Assembly (NCBI GenBank): GCA_029641185.1
Contig: JAPWGK010000014.1
Span: forward strand, 62,001 to 126,000
DNA length: 64,000 bases
Source of the DNA: Pseudofabraea citricarpa
Lineage: Eukaryota; Ascomycota; Leotiomycetes; Helotiales; Dermateaceae
Direction of reading: 5' to 3'
Part shown: piece after piece, positions 12,497-23,828 of the stretch
Position numbering within the stretch: position 1 is the first letter of the stretch
How the letters are laid out: each line of letters begins with the position of its first letter
Position numbers and translations under genes: made by a program
Notes under the pieces: generated by a model
What the model was told of the DNA's origin: nothing
Databases searched by the model: none
What the model saw: the letters and a program-made list of their open reading frames with translations, nothing else

Positions 12497-13321
12497 AAAG
12501 CCTCTAAAGGAGTTGCTCTTATATTATACCCCTTGCTTTCTTTCTCCGGTTGGTGCATGATATTCCAGGTCTCTTGTTATTATTTCCCTTTCTTCTTTTG
12601 TTTAGAACTGTCTCTCCATATTATGACTTCAACATAGAGAAACCCTGCTCGAATAAAATTATTCAGACTCTGAAGGAGATGAAGGCTCGAAAGCTAGTGG
12701 CGAGTAGTAACGAAAGATCTCTAGACGGCCTAAAACAGCCTATTTTATAGTAGATGTACTTCTGCGCTAAATAAATGGGATAAACCCTATACAACCTATG
12801 CTATGTTTATGCTCTTCTCTGAATGGATGAAATCAAGTCTATGTGAACTCTTTCAGTAGGTTTAGTATGTATATTGTCAGCCGGCACATAACTAGCTCTC
12901 GAGCTTCTTTTTTCTTTCTGCCAAGTAAAGATGCCAAGTAGAGAATACTTCGTCCCATGCTCCAGTCTGCTTAAGTTCAATAAGTATTAGCTGACTGTCA
13001 TTGTAAAATTTAGGTCTAGAAACTGTGGCTTTCAATCAAAGAATGCTTAAATAACGTCTCCTGTCAAGTGGAGACCCAGGTCACTAAGACTAATCACTCA
13101 CCTGGATACTCTTGCGTGCATAGACAAAGCCAGAGCCACCTTCATTCACCTATTGTCCACCGCGTCAATCAGGTGATTTATTAATCCTAGCGCACACAGT
13201 GGGATGATTTAGACACGGTTTTGAGGGAGGAAATATTATATCCTCGTCTTGTCTTGCGCTTGCTACAACGTCAACTAACAATGCGCAACGTCAACGGCCA
13301 ACGCCGAACGCCCAAAAGCAA
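12497..13321. other. Intergenic, nothing recognisable
   Basis: This is the 3' flank of the histidine kinase and AT-rich spacer. I see no open frame with supporting features. Confidence 0.5.
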
Positions 13322-13965
13322 TTGTTCCCCATGTGTCAGCACAATCAAAGAAAGGGTCAGCTCGCTAGCATTTGCACCAAGTGCAGAATGGGAAGAGGCT
13401 CTCGACGTTTTGGCCAGACAGCGACAAATTTGCAAGGGTGGAAAGATGCCGAAGACTTTTCTCCCAGGGGAAACTCCTCTTCATCTGAATTTGTCAGGGC
13501 CACAACCTCAACCACAAATTCGTCATCTCTTCAAACTACGGACTTTGAGACGAACTTGCGACTCCTAGTACAATATCTGTTGGAAGACGCACCACTGTTG
13601 GCTCCCCTAAACATATTCACTGATCTCAGAACAATGAAGCAAATTGCCACCATCGTCCTACTTGGTATCGGTTTAATCTTTGGTCAGTTTCTTATGGATA
13701 TCGTATTACGCATATCTTTTTCGATCGCCAGCTTCTTCGTTGCCATTCTGGTAGTATTCGGCATTGCATTTCTGGTCTATGTCGGAGCACAGGTAGTGGT
13801 AAGTAAATTTGCTCTCTTTCCCCCTTCGGCCCCTTCAAGGGAAGGAGATATAAGACATAAGATTGGCTGGTTGACGAACTATGATGACAGGCACCTACGG
13901 TCTCTACCGAACTACCCCTTTATCACAGTCCTGGCTCAAGACAGCCCGGTGGGGTCTTGCAGTAA
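13322..13965 (+). CDS. Doubtful small membrane protein, exon structure unresolved
   Basis: The open frame from 13322 ends in about 55 residues that form one or two membrane segments (VLLGIGLIFGQFL, FFVAILVVFGIAFLVYVG). A strong GTAAGT donor follows at 13799. A clean acceptor (ATGACAG) lies at 13890 and a second GTAAGT at 13962, which brackets a 71-base candidate exon. That exon reads most protein-like in the frame giving GTYGLYRTTPLS, but the upstream donor does not feed that frame; the frame it does feed stops at 13965. So either my upstream frame is wrong or the locus is not a gene. The N-terminal 100 residues are low in character. No family recognised. Confidence 0.3.
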
Positions 13966-16064
13966 GTTCAAGTTCTCGTCATCGAAGGCGCCGCTCTGGG
14001 CTTTTCTCTTCTTTGCATCGCAACCTAGCTACCTCACACGGCGCGGCCAATTTCTTTTCGGCGGATTCGGCGGGTCGGTGGTGGCCGTTGGACGAGTTTT
14101 CTGGGATGGACGAATAGCTGATTTGGAGGGAAGGGGGGAGGGGGGGGGTGATAGAGAGAGGAGGGTGCCCTTCAAGGTCTTGAACAACACGCCTTTGGTA
14201 CCCTCCGCTTACTCTTCTTCACTTGAAGAAAATTTAAACACATTCCACACTTGTCTCTTGTTCTTACCTGCTTTGCTTGCTTTCTTGTCTAGCTATTTGT
14301 TGAACTGCTTCTTTGCCTTACTTCTCGCATCCCTCCCAGCTTGGCAACATTGGATTTTGCCTTCTTTGTCCGTGGTGACCAGTCCTAGCTAGGTACCTAT
14401 CTACCTTGCCCTGACGACTCGCTGAGACCGTACTGACTTAGACAGAGGCGCTAACTCTAGCCATAGAGGAGATAAGAAAGGCACTTGGCATAGCTATAGC
14501 AAGTGCAATGCTGATTCCTTCGTGTACTCTGTGCTCGTTAGTTCTTCGAATAACAAACAATCTCCAACTAACGATTACGCCTGCATCAGCAATCCGACAC
14601 ATCAATCCTTAGCCTTTCCCGCAGCACGCAGAGGGGAAACGAACTTGCTACGCTGAACCCCCCGGCATCAGTGCTATAGAAAGACTCGACGAGAGGTATT
14701 CACGGCGTGGTATAGACTTCTGAGGCACCGCGAGAAGAGAAAAGGGGACTGCCATTGTCATATTGGTGGGGGCTTTCTGGACGTGAAGCTCGCTTAGCTC
14801 GCAAGTTGTTGCAACAGATCCGATCCGAGTATAATGGTCCTTTACTTGGTCGCCAACTTACATGGCTAGAGGATTGTGAAAAGAAAAGAAAATTAAAGCA
14901 CTCGTCGGCTGGGAATCGGATACTGTTCAAAGAACTATAGCTCTACAAGGCCGGGTGCAAGAAATGTGCAAAGCTTTGACGATGAAGCGAGTTGGGACAT
15001 TGGTCCCTCTGTCAGCTTTTCTGTTGGTTTGGAATCACTTCTTTGTTTGACAGTATTGAGGTTTGAATTGTGGACATAAGAAGTACTGCCTTGTTATTCT
15101 CCTCTTCGGTCCGATAAATCATCAGCAACTTGGATTTGCAGATGAGTTTTTGGATACAAGAACGTCCAAGTTAACCAACCGTGTTTGTTTCAAAGTCCTT
15201 GGCATTTGATTTGATCTTGCAATGAATTATAACACTGTTGGAAGTCAGTGATATGTTCATAAAGTGGATGGACTGCCCGAGATATATGAATGCTTTCTTT
15301 TCCTTCCAAATCCCACCACAAACCAATTTTTCCCGTTAGTCTACGGAGGCATTCCTCAATAATCTGTTGAATCTGTGAACTCTGCAAACTCAATTGCGGC
15401 ACTTGAGTCACTGCTAGCGCTTTAGATTCCTTCCAGATAGCTCATAAAGTGTGAACTTTTGTGGATTCCCAGCCTCTATTTGACGGCCTCTGTAGTTCTC
15501 ATCATGCCAACTATATGTAACTGAAGAGGTCTAATAGACCAAATCTCTTATTTTTAAGCAAGGGTTATATGACTCTGTATCGCAAGGGAAAATGTAACGG
15601 TGATATTAATAAGTCGGGAATAGTCATTACGGCGGAAGAGCTCGCAAGAGGCCAGAACACGCAAGGAGAATATATTGATGATAGAAGCCGGTCTAAGCTA
15701 CAAGAGACCATCAGATCAGGAATTGGGATGAAAGCAAATGGGAACACCCAGACATGAGTCTGTCTTATTTCAGGTTCAGTTATAGTGTGCTATGAAATTG
15801 GGTTTGGCATCTATCAAATAACATGTTTGAGGCTTCTGGGATCTTGGATTTCTTAGAAAGTATCTTATCGTTCTGGATCCTCTGACCACATCTATAATTA
15901 GACGTTCGTATTAGTCCTCAACCTGTTTGCAGGATATCCTTCTCCTGTAAATGTTAACCGGATTAACTCAGCAGGTTTGACTTTGCCCTCTACGCTGAAA
16001 TAAGAGCAATAAGACAGGGAAAGGCAGATAGGTAAAGAGTGGAATGTGTTTGTATTCTCTCGGA
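13966..16064. other. Gene-poor region
   Basis: Contains a G-tract at 14125-14149 (runs of 3, 6 and 9 G) and assorted short frames on both strands (14700-15760) with no protein character. I see no gene I can support. Confidence 0.5.
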
Positions 16065-16355
16065 TTAAAGAAGCGCAATGAGAGGATACAAAAGGGTATT
16101 CATCACGAGAGGCTCAAACCGCCACAAGCCCCCACTCCAAACAAGCCCAAACCATACACATCTGTCTATCCATGAAGAGATCCCACCACAAGTAACCAAT
16201 CCGGAGTTGCTGAGATTATCGACGTGGCTATACCGAGCAGGAGGCGTACAAGAAAGAAAGGAAGGTAAGACCAGAGCACCTGTTACGACCAAGAAACTTG
16301 AGGCTACTATGAGACCAAACTGAGCGAATAGCAAGAGTATGCGGATTCCTATCAT
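16065..16355 (-). CDS. Doubtful 96-residue open frame with N-terminal membrane segment
   Basis: The frame begins MIGIRILLLFAQFGLIVASSFLVV, which reads as a signal anchor or a TM helix, and then carries three widely spaced cysteines and several tryptophans. Just upstream on the same strand there is a good acceptor (CTGACTAAC ... GATAG) and a GTAAGC donor, so this could be a 3' exon of the membrane-protein gene at 16441-17037. However, the frames do not join without passing that gene's stop. It may equally be chance. Confidence 0.22.
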   Translation of the reverse strand: MIGIRILLLFAQFGLIVASSFLVVTGALVLPSFLSCTPPARYSHVDNLSNSGLVTCGGISSWIDRCVWFGLVWSGGLWRFEPLVMNTLLYPLIALL

Positions 16356-16440
16356 CGCAGTTAGTCAGTTAGCCTAATAATATTTCCCTCGCGTGAAGGA
16401 GGTTGCTAAAAAAGCTTACCTACTTAAAACCCTTGGTTTC

Positions 16441-17037
16441 CTAGGTATCTCGAGGAGCGTGGACCATTACTACAACCATGGCAAAAATAATACCCGCATA
16501 CCAGATCGTTGGCGGCATCGTGAGCAATAAAACGGAAACAGCACACAAAATGAAAGCTGTGGCAACGAGTAAACAGGCGCCGCATGCCATAAATATACTG
16601 CATGCAAGGATCATGCCGATTGGCGAGAACTGGGATGCGGGGCCCACGGTATTGAAAGATGAATCTGCTAGTGAAAAGGCTTCTGAAATTGGCTGCTTAA
16701 ACGTCACCAGGAGTATAGCTACAGAGAATACCAGAGCAAGTGCAGTTAGGGTCATGACCTTGGTGGATGTAGACAGGTTGGCGGCGATTTTCATCATGTC
16801 TTCAGCAGATTCGGACGAAGAAGACTTGTCCTGCTGGGGTGCGATAGTGTCTGCGCATTTGGGAGGCATTGATGAAGAAACAGACTTGTCCTGCTCGGGG
16901 AGGCTTGTCTTATGCGCGCTTTGTGGGGAAGTTGCTGGTGACTGGGTGTCGTAATCATTCTGAGACGATGTCATGCTGTGTTCAGTGTTCATGATATTGG
17001 ATGGTAAATTGCGCATGCGCATCCTTCTGCGGTGCAT
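16441..17037 (-). CDS. Predicted three-helix membrane protein, lineage-specific
   Basis: Single-exon frame of 198 residues. Residues 1-85 are polar: a basic start (MHRRRMRMRN), then Ser/Gln/Asp-rich sequence with a repeated DKS-SSS pattern. Residues ~93-112 (VMTLTALALVFSVAILLV), ~140-165 (IGMILACSIFMACGACLLVATAF) and ~168-192 form three membrane segments in the C-terminal half. No domain recognised. The frame is long and its composition is consistent, so I think it is real. An alternative last exon downstream (see 16065-16355) cannot be excluded. Confidence 0.55.
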   Translation of the reverse strand: MHRRRMRMRNLPSNIMNTEHSMTSSQNDYDTQSPATSPQSAHKTSLPEQDKSVSSSMPPKCADTIAPQQDKSSSSESAEDMMKIAANLSTSTKVMTLTALALVFSVAILLVTFKQPISEAFSLADSSFNTVGPASQFSPIGMILACSIFMACGACLLVATAFILCAVSVLLLTMPPTIWYAGIIFAMVVVMVHAPRDT

Positions 17038-17546
17038 GTTGTTGATTGATGCTGTAATTGGAAGGAGATGAAGATATATATACTATTTCCTCGAGTAGGC
17101 TAGGATGAATTAAGAAATACGTGCCGATTAATCACCTGATATAGAACGGTGCTCACCCATGAAGGATTCTTGATAATTCACTGACTGAGATTGGTTTTTT
17201 TTCATGTTTTGGAAAGAAACATCACCGATCTAAGCTGCCCTCGTCCTACAATTTACTGTGGCATGTCATTCTGTAACCAAAATTCTAGAATAACCATCAG
17301 AATTATAAAAGAAAACCGATTTTTGAACTATATCTATGCTTTTGTTTAAAGAAATTTGCTATTAAGATATCTGCTAAGATATCTCTTCGGCGTGAAATTA
17401 GTATCCCACCGACTAGAAATCTACTTGAATTCAGGCCAAACCACTGTATGTCGCTTAAGAAGTTAAGATATCTTGATCAACACCGATAAGTGAAGACACC
17501 AAAACTTCAGTTTACGGTTTTGTTTTTAGGCACTTTCAGGTGTTCA
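17038..17546. other. AT-rich intergenic
   Basis: Spacer between the membrane-protein gene and the methyltransferase relic. No open frame of interest. Confidence 0.5.
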
Positions 17547-18676
17547 TTATGTTTCATGGCGATCGGTATATGCCTGGTATCCAATCTCAAAGGCAACTGT
17601 AGCGCTATTTCGCGACCACGGTTTGTTGATCAGTACCAGCCACCCCAAGTCATCTCCAACTCCATTAAGCATATTCATCACCTCAACAGTCTTGTACTCC
17701 CTCTCGTTAGCCAGTTGAACCAACGATAGATTCTGCAGGCGTACTAGGACTTTAGCATCACCATCAACGCGTCCAGATTCTAGAAGCAGGTACGCAGTAA
17801 GCATAAGAGTCGCTCAGCTGTTTGTGCGAAGCACTCTTACATGCGCCTTCAGCTCAGCGCTAAGTCCATCAAGGGTCAAGTGCCAGGATAATACAGGCGA
17901 GACTGATGGCAGGCGTAATATGTATACTGCAGCATTCTGAACACTTTGTGGTGTTCCTAAGGCTCCTTACTGAACGGTGATACGAGAGCTGAGTTGTTGG
18001 AATCGCACATCGTTTAGCTTTGTATTCGCTGTCTCCGGTACAGTTCCATCCATCTGCACGATAAAATGAAGATTTAGATGGAGGTCAGCCAGCGCCATAG
18101 CTACTGCGGTTGATCGTGCACCTACCTAGAGTGCCACGAATGTTGGTCGGAGTTTTGAACCAATAATCAGCAGTAAGTCTTACCTCAACGACTACTACTT
18201 GATCAGCGCCTGCCGTGGAATTATCCACAGACAACTTAGAACATCCGTTACGTTGGTATCTACAAACCCTATTCCATAATGAAGATAAGCTAGTCACTGG
18301 CGCTGAAGCTTTGACTGCTTCTGGTAAACGCTAGAAAAGGATTCCGAGGTATTGAATTCAAGATTGGATGCACTTTTATTGGGCTGCTGAGAGGATCCAA
18401 AGCGTTGATTTGCTGTAACCATTTGCAATGCCACCAGAGAAACATGGCTGCATCGAGGAGAGAAGGCTTGGTGACAAAGGCAGCAGACAGTGGTGTGTGC
18501 GCTACATGTCCCGATTGTGGAAGACTGAGAAACCCCGCGGTGACCATCATATAGACGACCCGACACAGTTCAATTTCGGGGATGTCCGCAATTTCGGCCA
18601 GATCCTCTAAAGGCACGCTGCCGCTGAGTGATATACAAGCAAGTACCTGGAACTCACCTAACCAACGAAGACACAC
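17547..18676 (-). pseudogene. Broken O-methyltransferase of the fungal polyketide-tailoring type
   Basis: The 5' part (18676-18290) reads as the dimerisation domain of plant-type and aflatoxin-type O-methyltransferases: [49 protein letters not shown]. The middle (about 18160-17830) keeps a recognisable SAM-binding stretch (GGTLG region, AVAMALADLHLN, FIVQMDGTVPETA) but needs a frame change near 18140 and contains in-frame stops near 17972 (TAA) and 17815 (TGA). The 3' part (17804-17547) is clean again: LTAYLLLESGRVD, LSLVQLANEREYKTVEV, GVGDDLGWLVLINKPWSRNS. Extra sequence of about 60 bases also sits near 18200-18140. It cannot encode an active enzyme as it stands. The stops are of the C-to-T type (CAA or CGA ancestry), compatible with repeat-induced point mutation or simple decay. 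Confidence 0.8.
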
Positions 18677-20587
18677 TAGCGACTGGTTCCACCACGAGCG
18701 AAGTCAGTTCGTTATCTGGGATCTGGGCTGAGAAGGATGGATACTATCAAAACAGGGAGGCACACCTGCATAGCAAAACGCCAAAGAAAGTATTTGGGGT
18801 TACTAAGAAGTGTGAGAAGGCTGGCTGCGTTGACCAAGATTGATCGCCGTGCACAATGTACCTCGGCTGAAGACATGGGTGAAACTGGTTGTTGCGAGAC
18901 TCCGTCTCCGGCAACTGGCGCGTCAACAGAGACCTGAATATTCTGGCAATGATATGTGAAACATTCGAGAGAGGCAGTGAGTTTGCTGGCACAAGTTTGG
19001 AACTGGTCTATATCTATTATTATTACTTCACAAATACAGTTTAATCAAAGCCGAGGAGTTTGGTATTATTTGGGGCCGACGGGATTTGATAATGATGAAT
19101 TCCTATTAGTAAACGTCTAAGTCTAGAGTGAGAATAATATAAGGTGAAACATGATATAGATACAACATATTGGATTCAGTTAAGCGAGGGCCAGGAGTTA
19201 ACATGAATGTTTGGTTCGCTAATCACCGCGTAGTTGATACTTTTCAGAGAGACCCGAATGCGAGGCAGTCTAGGAATGAAATAAGTATCTATCTGAACCC
19301 CACCCATTAGAAAACACAACCAGTAAACGTAGACGACAAAACAATCTCCCCCGCTATCTTTCAGATTACCAATTCTTGGCTGTTCTTTAAAATAGCTTTA
19401 CGGTGGTGATGAATAATGTGCACTAGCGCATCATTTATCATGATCTACGAAATGAGATAATTTGTGCAACTACTCAGGTACATGAACCAATTGTGTTGAG
19501 AAGCTAAGCCTTATCGGCAACAGAGCCGTGTGGGTAAGCAAGAGAAGAAAGAGGTCAAAAGCGGGCAATGCAGCGGGTAACTTGAGTGGGCATGGAAAAT
19601 TGGCGAGCCGGTTAAGGTGTAAAATTAGGGCTTACTGTGTTATACCGCTGGATCTGCAGCTGTAACGCGGAGCCGCGTTTATAACGTTTTCCCGTCCAAT
19701 AAAGAGTCGGGTGTGTCTTAACCTACTAGATGTTGCCAGGGTGACCCCTTGATGTTTTCATGCGGGTGACACGGAAGTTGACCTCTTTTCATACACTGCT
19801 ACAAACGATAATATAGAGATTTGACACCAACGCGGTGCACAAGAACGATGTGGATCTGATATCCTATTCTCATGAGTTGTACCATGAGGTTGGACTCATA
19901 CTTTTGGCCTACTTATTACTATTGAAATAATTTAAAATCCATAGTAGTTGATAAAAACGAGTGAGCTTCAGCGCCATCTGTAACATACCAATTGCTCATC
20001 CAGCTTTTTTACCTTCTGTGGGTTATCAATATCTATGGGCTCTTTAATATTCTGGCAAGTAGTGATATGCCATCTCCTTTATTGTCAAATGGTGTAGCTT
20101 TGCTCGTAATATGTCACCAATCGGCTACTCAGCGTGGGTGATGGTTCGGAGGTTAGCTCGCACGCCCTGTAGTATGATAGGTTACATGTGCATCGTAGGA
20201 AGTAGAATGAATACTGTGTCGGCTTACAGTTCTCGTCTTAGGGTATTAAGTGAGTGTCGGTTTCTACACCATGCCCAAAATGCTGCCGCTTAGAGGAACC
20301 TAGCTTGACGTTTTCACCTACCGAGTGCGTGGGTACATCCTGCGCATTCGTCGTCATTTTCAAGAATACCATGCCATGGCGTCACCGCTCTGCGCCTTGC
20401 CCGCAATACCAACTCTCTTATCTCGGCCATGGCATACTAGCTAGGTTACACTACATCCCCACACAGTACGGCCCTAGCTAGAACGCCACTCTGTATTTCT
20501 GTATGTATTCAGCTGGTGCGCCCCGTATGACCGATCTCTTATTTCTCTCAAAGCCGAGCTCCTATATTCGATTTGCCCAACGCAGTC
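18677..20587. other. AT-rich spacer between the methyltransferase relic and the AflR-like gene
   Basis: About 1.9 kb without a supportable gene. The first 300 bases may hold the eroded N-terminus of the methyltransferase, but I cannot read it. The last few hundred bases should be the promoter of the regulator. Confidence 0.5.
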
Positions 20588-21982
20588 ATGTCTACATCAC
20601 ATTTGCCCGAAGCCTTTCCTCGCCCAGCACCTAAAAACCAATCTATAACGCGATGCGCTCATCAGCCCCAGCTCCGAGACTCTTGCTATGCCTGTGCATC
20701 ATCCAAGGTCAAATGCAACAAGGTCAAGCCAGTGTGCGGTCGCTGTGTCAAGCGTGGCACAATGTGTGAATACATTGCCACCAAGCGTGCGGGTCGCAAG
20801 CGAGCAAGCGACACAACAGGAAAAGGGAACAGGATAGCTTTACTTCAGCCAGAGCCAGAATTAAAGCCACAGCCACCCATCTTCTACCACACAGGCCAAT
20901 TAGTGTCACCCTGCTTCAACCAATCTGCTCTTGGCTATCCAGAGAGCTTGCCTAATATACCCTCACCCACCTCACCTCTGGATCCTATAATGCCACTACC
21001 AATTATCCCACCGAGCACTGCTGACCTTGATGACTTCCTTGCCTCACTTGACGCTTTTCCCTGTCTGGAAACATCTGGGTATGATTTCCTATTATAACCC
21101 CGTACCTGTTCTACAAATAACGATAACAGGTTGCAAAATCCTTATGCTGCATCGCCTTTTAACGCCCCTAATCATGTCTCCATGCCTCAATCTCTGCTAA
21201 ACTCACACTCACCTCCCGAGAGTCAAACATTCACTATCAGCGAGAAGCAGCGCTACCAGAGTATACATGACTTTCAACCTGTCAAAAATTTTGTGGGCTC
21301 TCAAGGCTTGGCTCCCAGCTCGCCACTTTGTTGTGCGGCACTTACACTCGAGCTTCTAAGTCAGCTATTTCAAAATTGGTCAACAAATTCCAATCTATCC
21401 AACACTGAGTCTATCGTCGCTGAGAATCAACGAGTTATCGAAGCAATCAATGATATGTTCGAGTGTTCGTGTTCGTGTTCGCAGGACGGCTATTTCTTGT
21501 TCATGATGTCACTGATTGTCTTCAAGATCTTGGACTGGTATACGGCCGCGACAAGTAAGATGTTCTTGGCCGAATGGAGCCACAATTCGAATGTGGATTG
21601 CTTTCCAGGTGAATGAGGTACCTCCAACACGTTTAGTCAGATTGCATTGTCGCCCAACCTGCGGAACAGTGATAGTATTGATGGTGAGCATCAAGGGCGT
21701 ATGGCCCCTCAGATGGTCCTTGGGGAGCTTCATCGTGTTCAGCACTTAATCAACCTGCTTTCGCAACGGTTCAAAAGCCATCGAGCACATAATAATAATG
21801 GGGTAGCAAAGTTTTCTGACAGCAGTGCTACCAGCAAGCATGAACAATCTTCGATCCCTTCCAACATTGAGAATACGTCGACGCCCTTTTCAGTAGCTAT
21901 ACTAGATCAGATGGAGATAGATCTGCGGAGGCGTCTTCAGACTTTATCCCTAAATATCATCAACTCACTTCGACAACAATAA
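20588..21982 (+). pseudogene. AflR-like Zn2Cys6 transcription factor, reading frame interrupted by TGA (or unresolved intron)
   Basis: Exon 1 is 20588..21078 and exon 2 starts at 21130 after a GTATGA...ACAG intron. Residues ~38-70 are a complete Zn2Cys6 cluster ([27 protein letters not shown]) followed by ATKRAGRK, the signature seen in AflR and its relatives. The second half matches the AflR activation domain: CCAALTLELLSQLF, ENQRVIEAINDMF, CSQDGYFLFMMSLIVFKILDWY, and after the break GRMAPQMVLGELHRVQHLINLLSQR. The two parts lie in the same frame, separated by a TGA at 21614-21616. A weak in-phase intron (GTGGAT to GTCAG, or GTATAC to TTTAG) could remove it, so function is uncertain. It would control a polyketide-type cluster, and the nearby methyltransferase is already dead. 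Confidence 0.7.
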
Positions 21983-23828
21983 TAACCTCAGCAGCTGCAT
22001 GGTTCACATTATGTTGCAGAATCATACATTGATGATCCGAATAGACCTCATAGGATTCAAAACTGTCTCGGTTATCATTGAACTATTGTCGACCGAGGTT
22101 CTGTAGCCGCTTTACGCTTCTTAGGCAGAACCACTTTTTGTTTTTAACTAGCTCCATTCAGGGCTGACTGGAATATACCCCTTGGTGTCTTCGTTTGACT
22201 TGTACCTGGTCCTATCAACTTTCAATAAATGCTTGGAGACCATTTTGGTCTACTCTCATTTTTTAGATTAATTGCTCTGGAATAACCTTTTACGTGTTAA
22301 AGATTCCTTCAAAGCTGGACATTTTGAAGGTTGATATATTTGAGTAAAAAGTAGAAAGCATTTTTAATTCTTAATGTTGGAAAATGACTTTCTTACTCGC
22401 TGCGTGATAGGTAGTTTAACTAACTCTTGCCCAACTCTCTATTTACCATCAAAACATAATTGGTAGTGAGGAGCGAGAGCATCTAGATCTATAGATATCA
22501 TTACTATCAATTCTTCTATATGCCTTATCGTGTTATAAATAAAAAGTATTCGGGGTGATGGTCAACCTTAGTTATCCTAATGTGGCTCATGGATCAACCA
22601 AACCTGCGGCGAGAAACCTTGCCAATTTTACGTCCACGATATGCCACTCAAATGTGAACATCTTGTTTTCTGACGCGTCTTGTTAGATTTTTGAAACAAC
22701 CACGTTTATAGCTAGACATTACGGATTTTATTACGGCGAGGACAGCACCTTGGTTACTCCCATATCATATCAGTGTGGTCGCTTCTAACTCTTGGAGCAG
22801 GTTGGAAGATATCATAGGCTGCAAGAATTGGGCAACAGTTCTAATTGGTTGCGTTACCGCGCTCTATAGACACAAGACTCGAGCCTTGTATTAAGGGCGC
22901 TTTGGCTACCCAAAATTTGATCAGACTATGGATGATTTCAGCAAAATGATCTAGTGAGGGACTCACTCAGGGGGCTTTTGAGGGACCTTAACATCTCTCT
23001 AGGCGACTTCATTCAATTGCTCAACAGAAAATCAGATCCGCTTGCGACCATTACACTCCCTTGAATGGTATATGTCTTCCGTCCCTTGGTCGCTTCACCA
23101 TATGTTATCAAGATTTTTACCAAGTAGAAGGAGGAACAACGGTTGTTTAAAGCTATATTCTCTTTTGAACTACTGCTCGATATATTGCTTCCACATCAAG
23201 GAAAGACTGTGCCGATTCTTAAAAAGGATCTGAGGTTGTGGGGAATGATACTATTGAACTTAGCTATAATATTTTCCTTCTTCGAGAGATATATGACATG
23301 GAACTCAACAGTAATTTCTTAATAGGCAGGGAACAATGCTGGAATAAGGAATCTTTCAGAGGCTTGGAAAAGAGCAATCTCTTGCTTTGTTCCACAGAAG
23401 CATGCTCTTCTCCCTGTCTACCTCTGTATAATTCTCACTATTTTTATGAATATTGCAATTCGAATTGGTACATGTGCTTGCGTATATTTGTGCTCTACTC
23501 TTAATTCTCACTCTATAACTGAGATAGAGGAATACTGTTGAACTGAATAATTTCTCTTTAAATGGTCGCTTTGGTTGATCCTATCGCCACACAACTCATT
23601 TCAACTTCATTGTAGATATATTCACCACTTGAATGGCGATTGACTCTTTGAATACTGGTGGCGTGCACAAATTAAGTATGGGCGTCTTTTTAAAACAGTG
23701 CTTCGCTTAGTAAATAGATCAAATATTATGTTCAAGTTGCTCCGTTCCTTCGTTATAACCTTTATGAACTGCACCATATCGTACAACTTTAGTTTTCACC
23801 CGTCCATTGTCCTAAGGGCACTTTCACC
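21983..23828. other. AT-rich region with possible ghost of a fungal transcription factor
   Basis: No intact gene. About 22722-22935 on the plus strand reads as ~58 codons of protein-like sequence (SWSRLEDIIGCKNWATVLIG, ALYRHKTRAL) before a TAA and continues in frame (FGYPKFDQTMDDFSKMI), reminiscent of the Fungal_trans_2 domain. Short frames at 23042-23500 are interrupted and not assignable. Confidence 0.35.

Noticed and set aside
23042..23504. Two adjacent small frames that might form one eroded membrane-protein gene.
   Set aside because: I could not assign them to any family or connect them by plausible introns; too weak to annotate.
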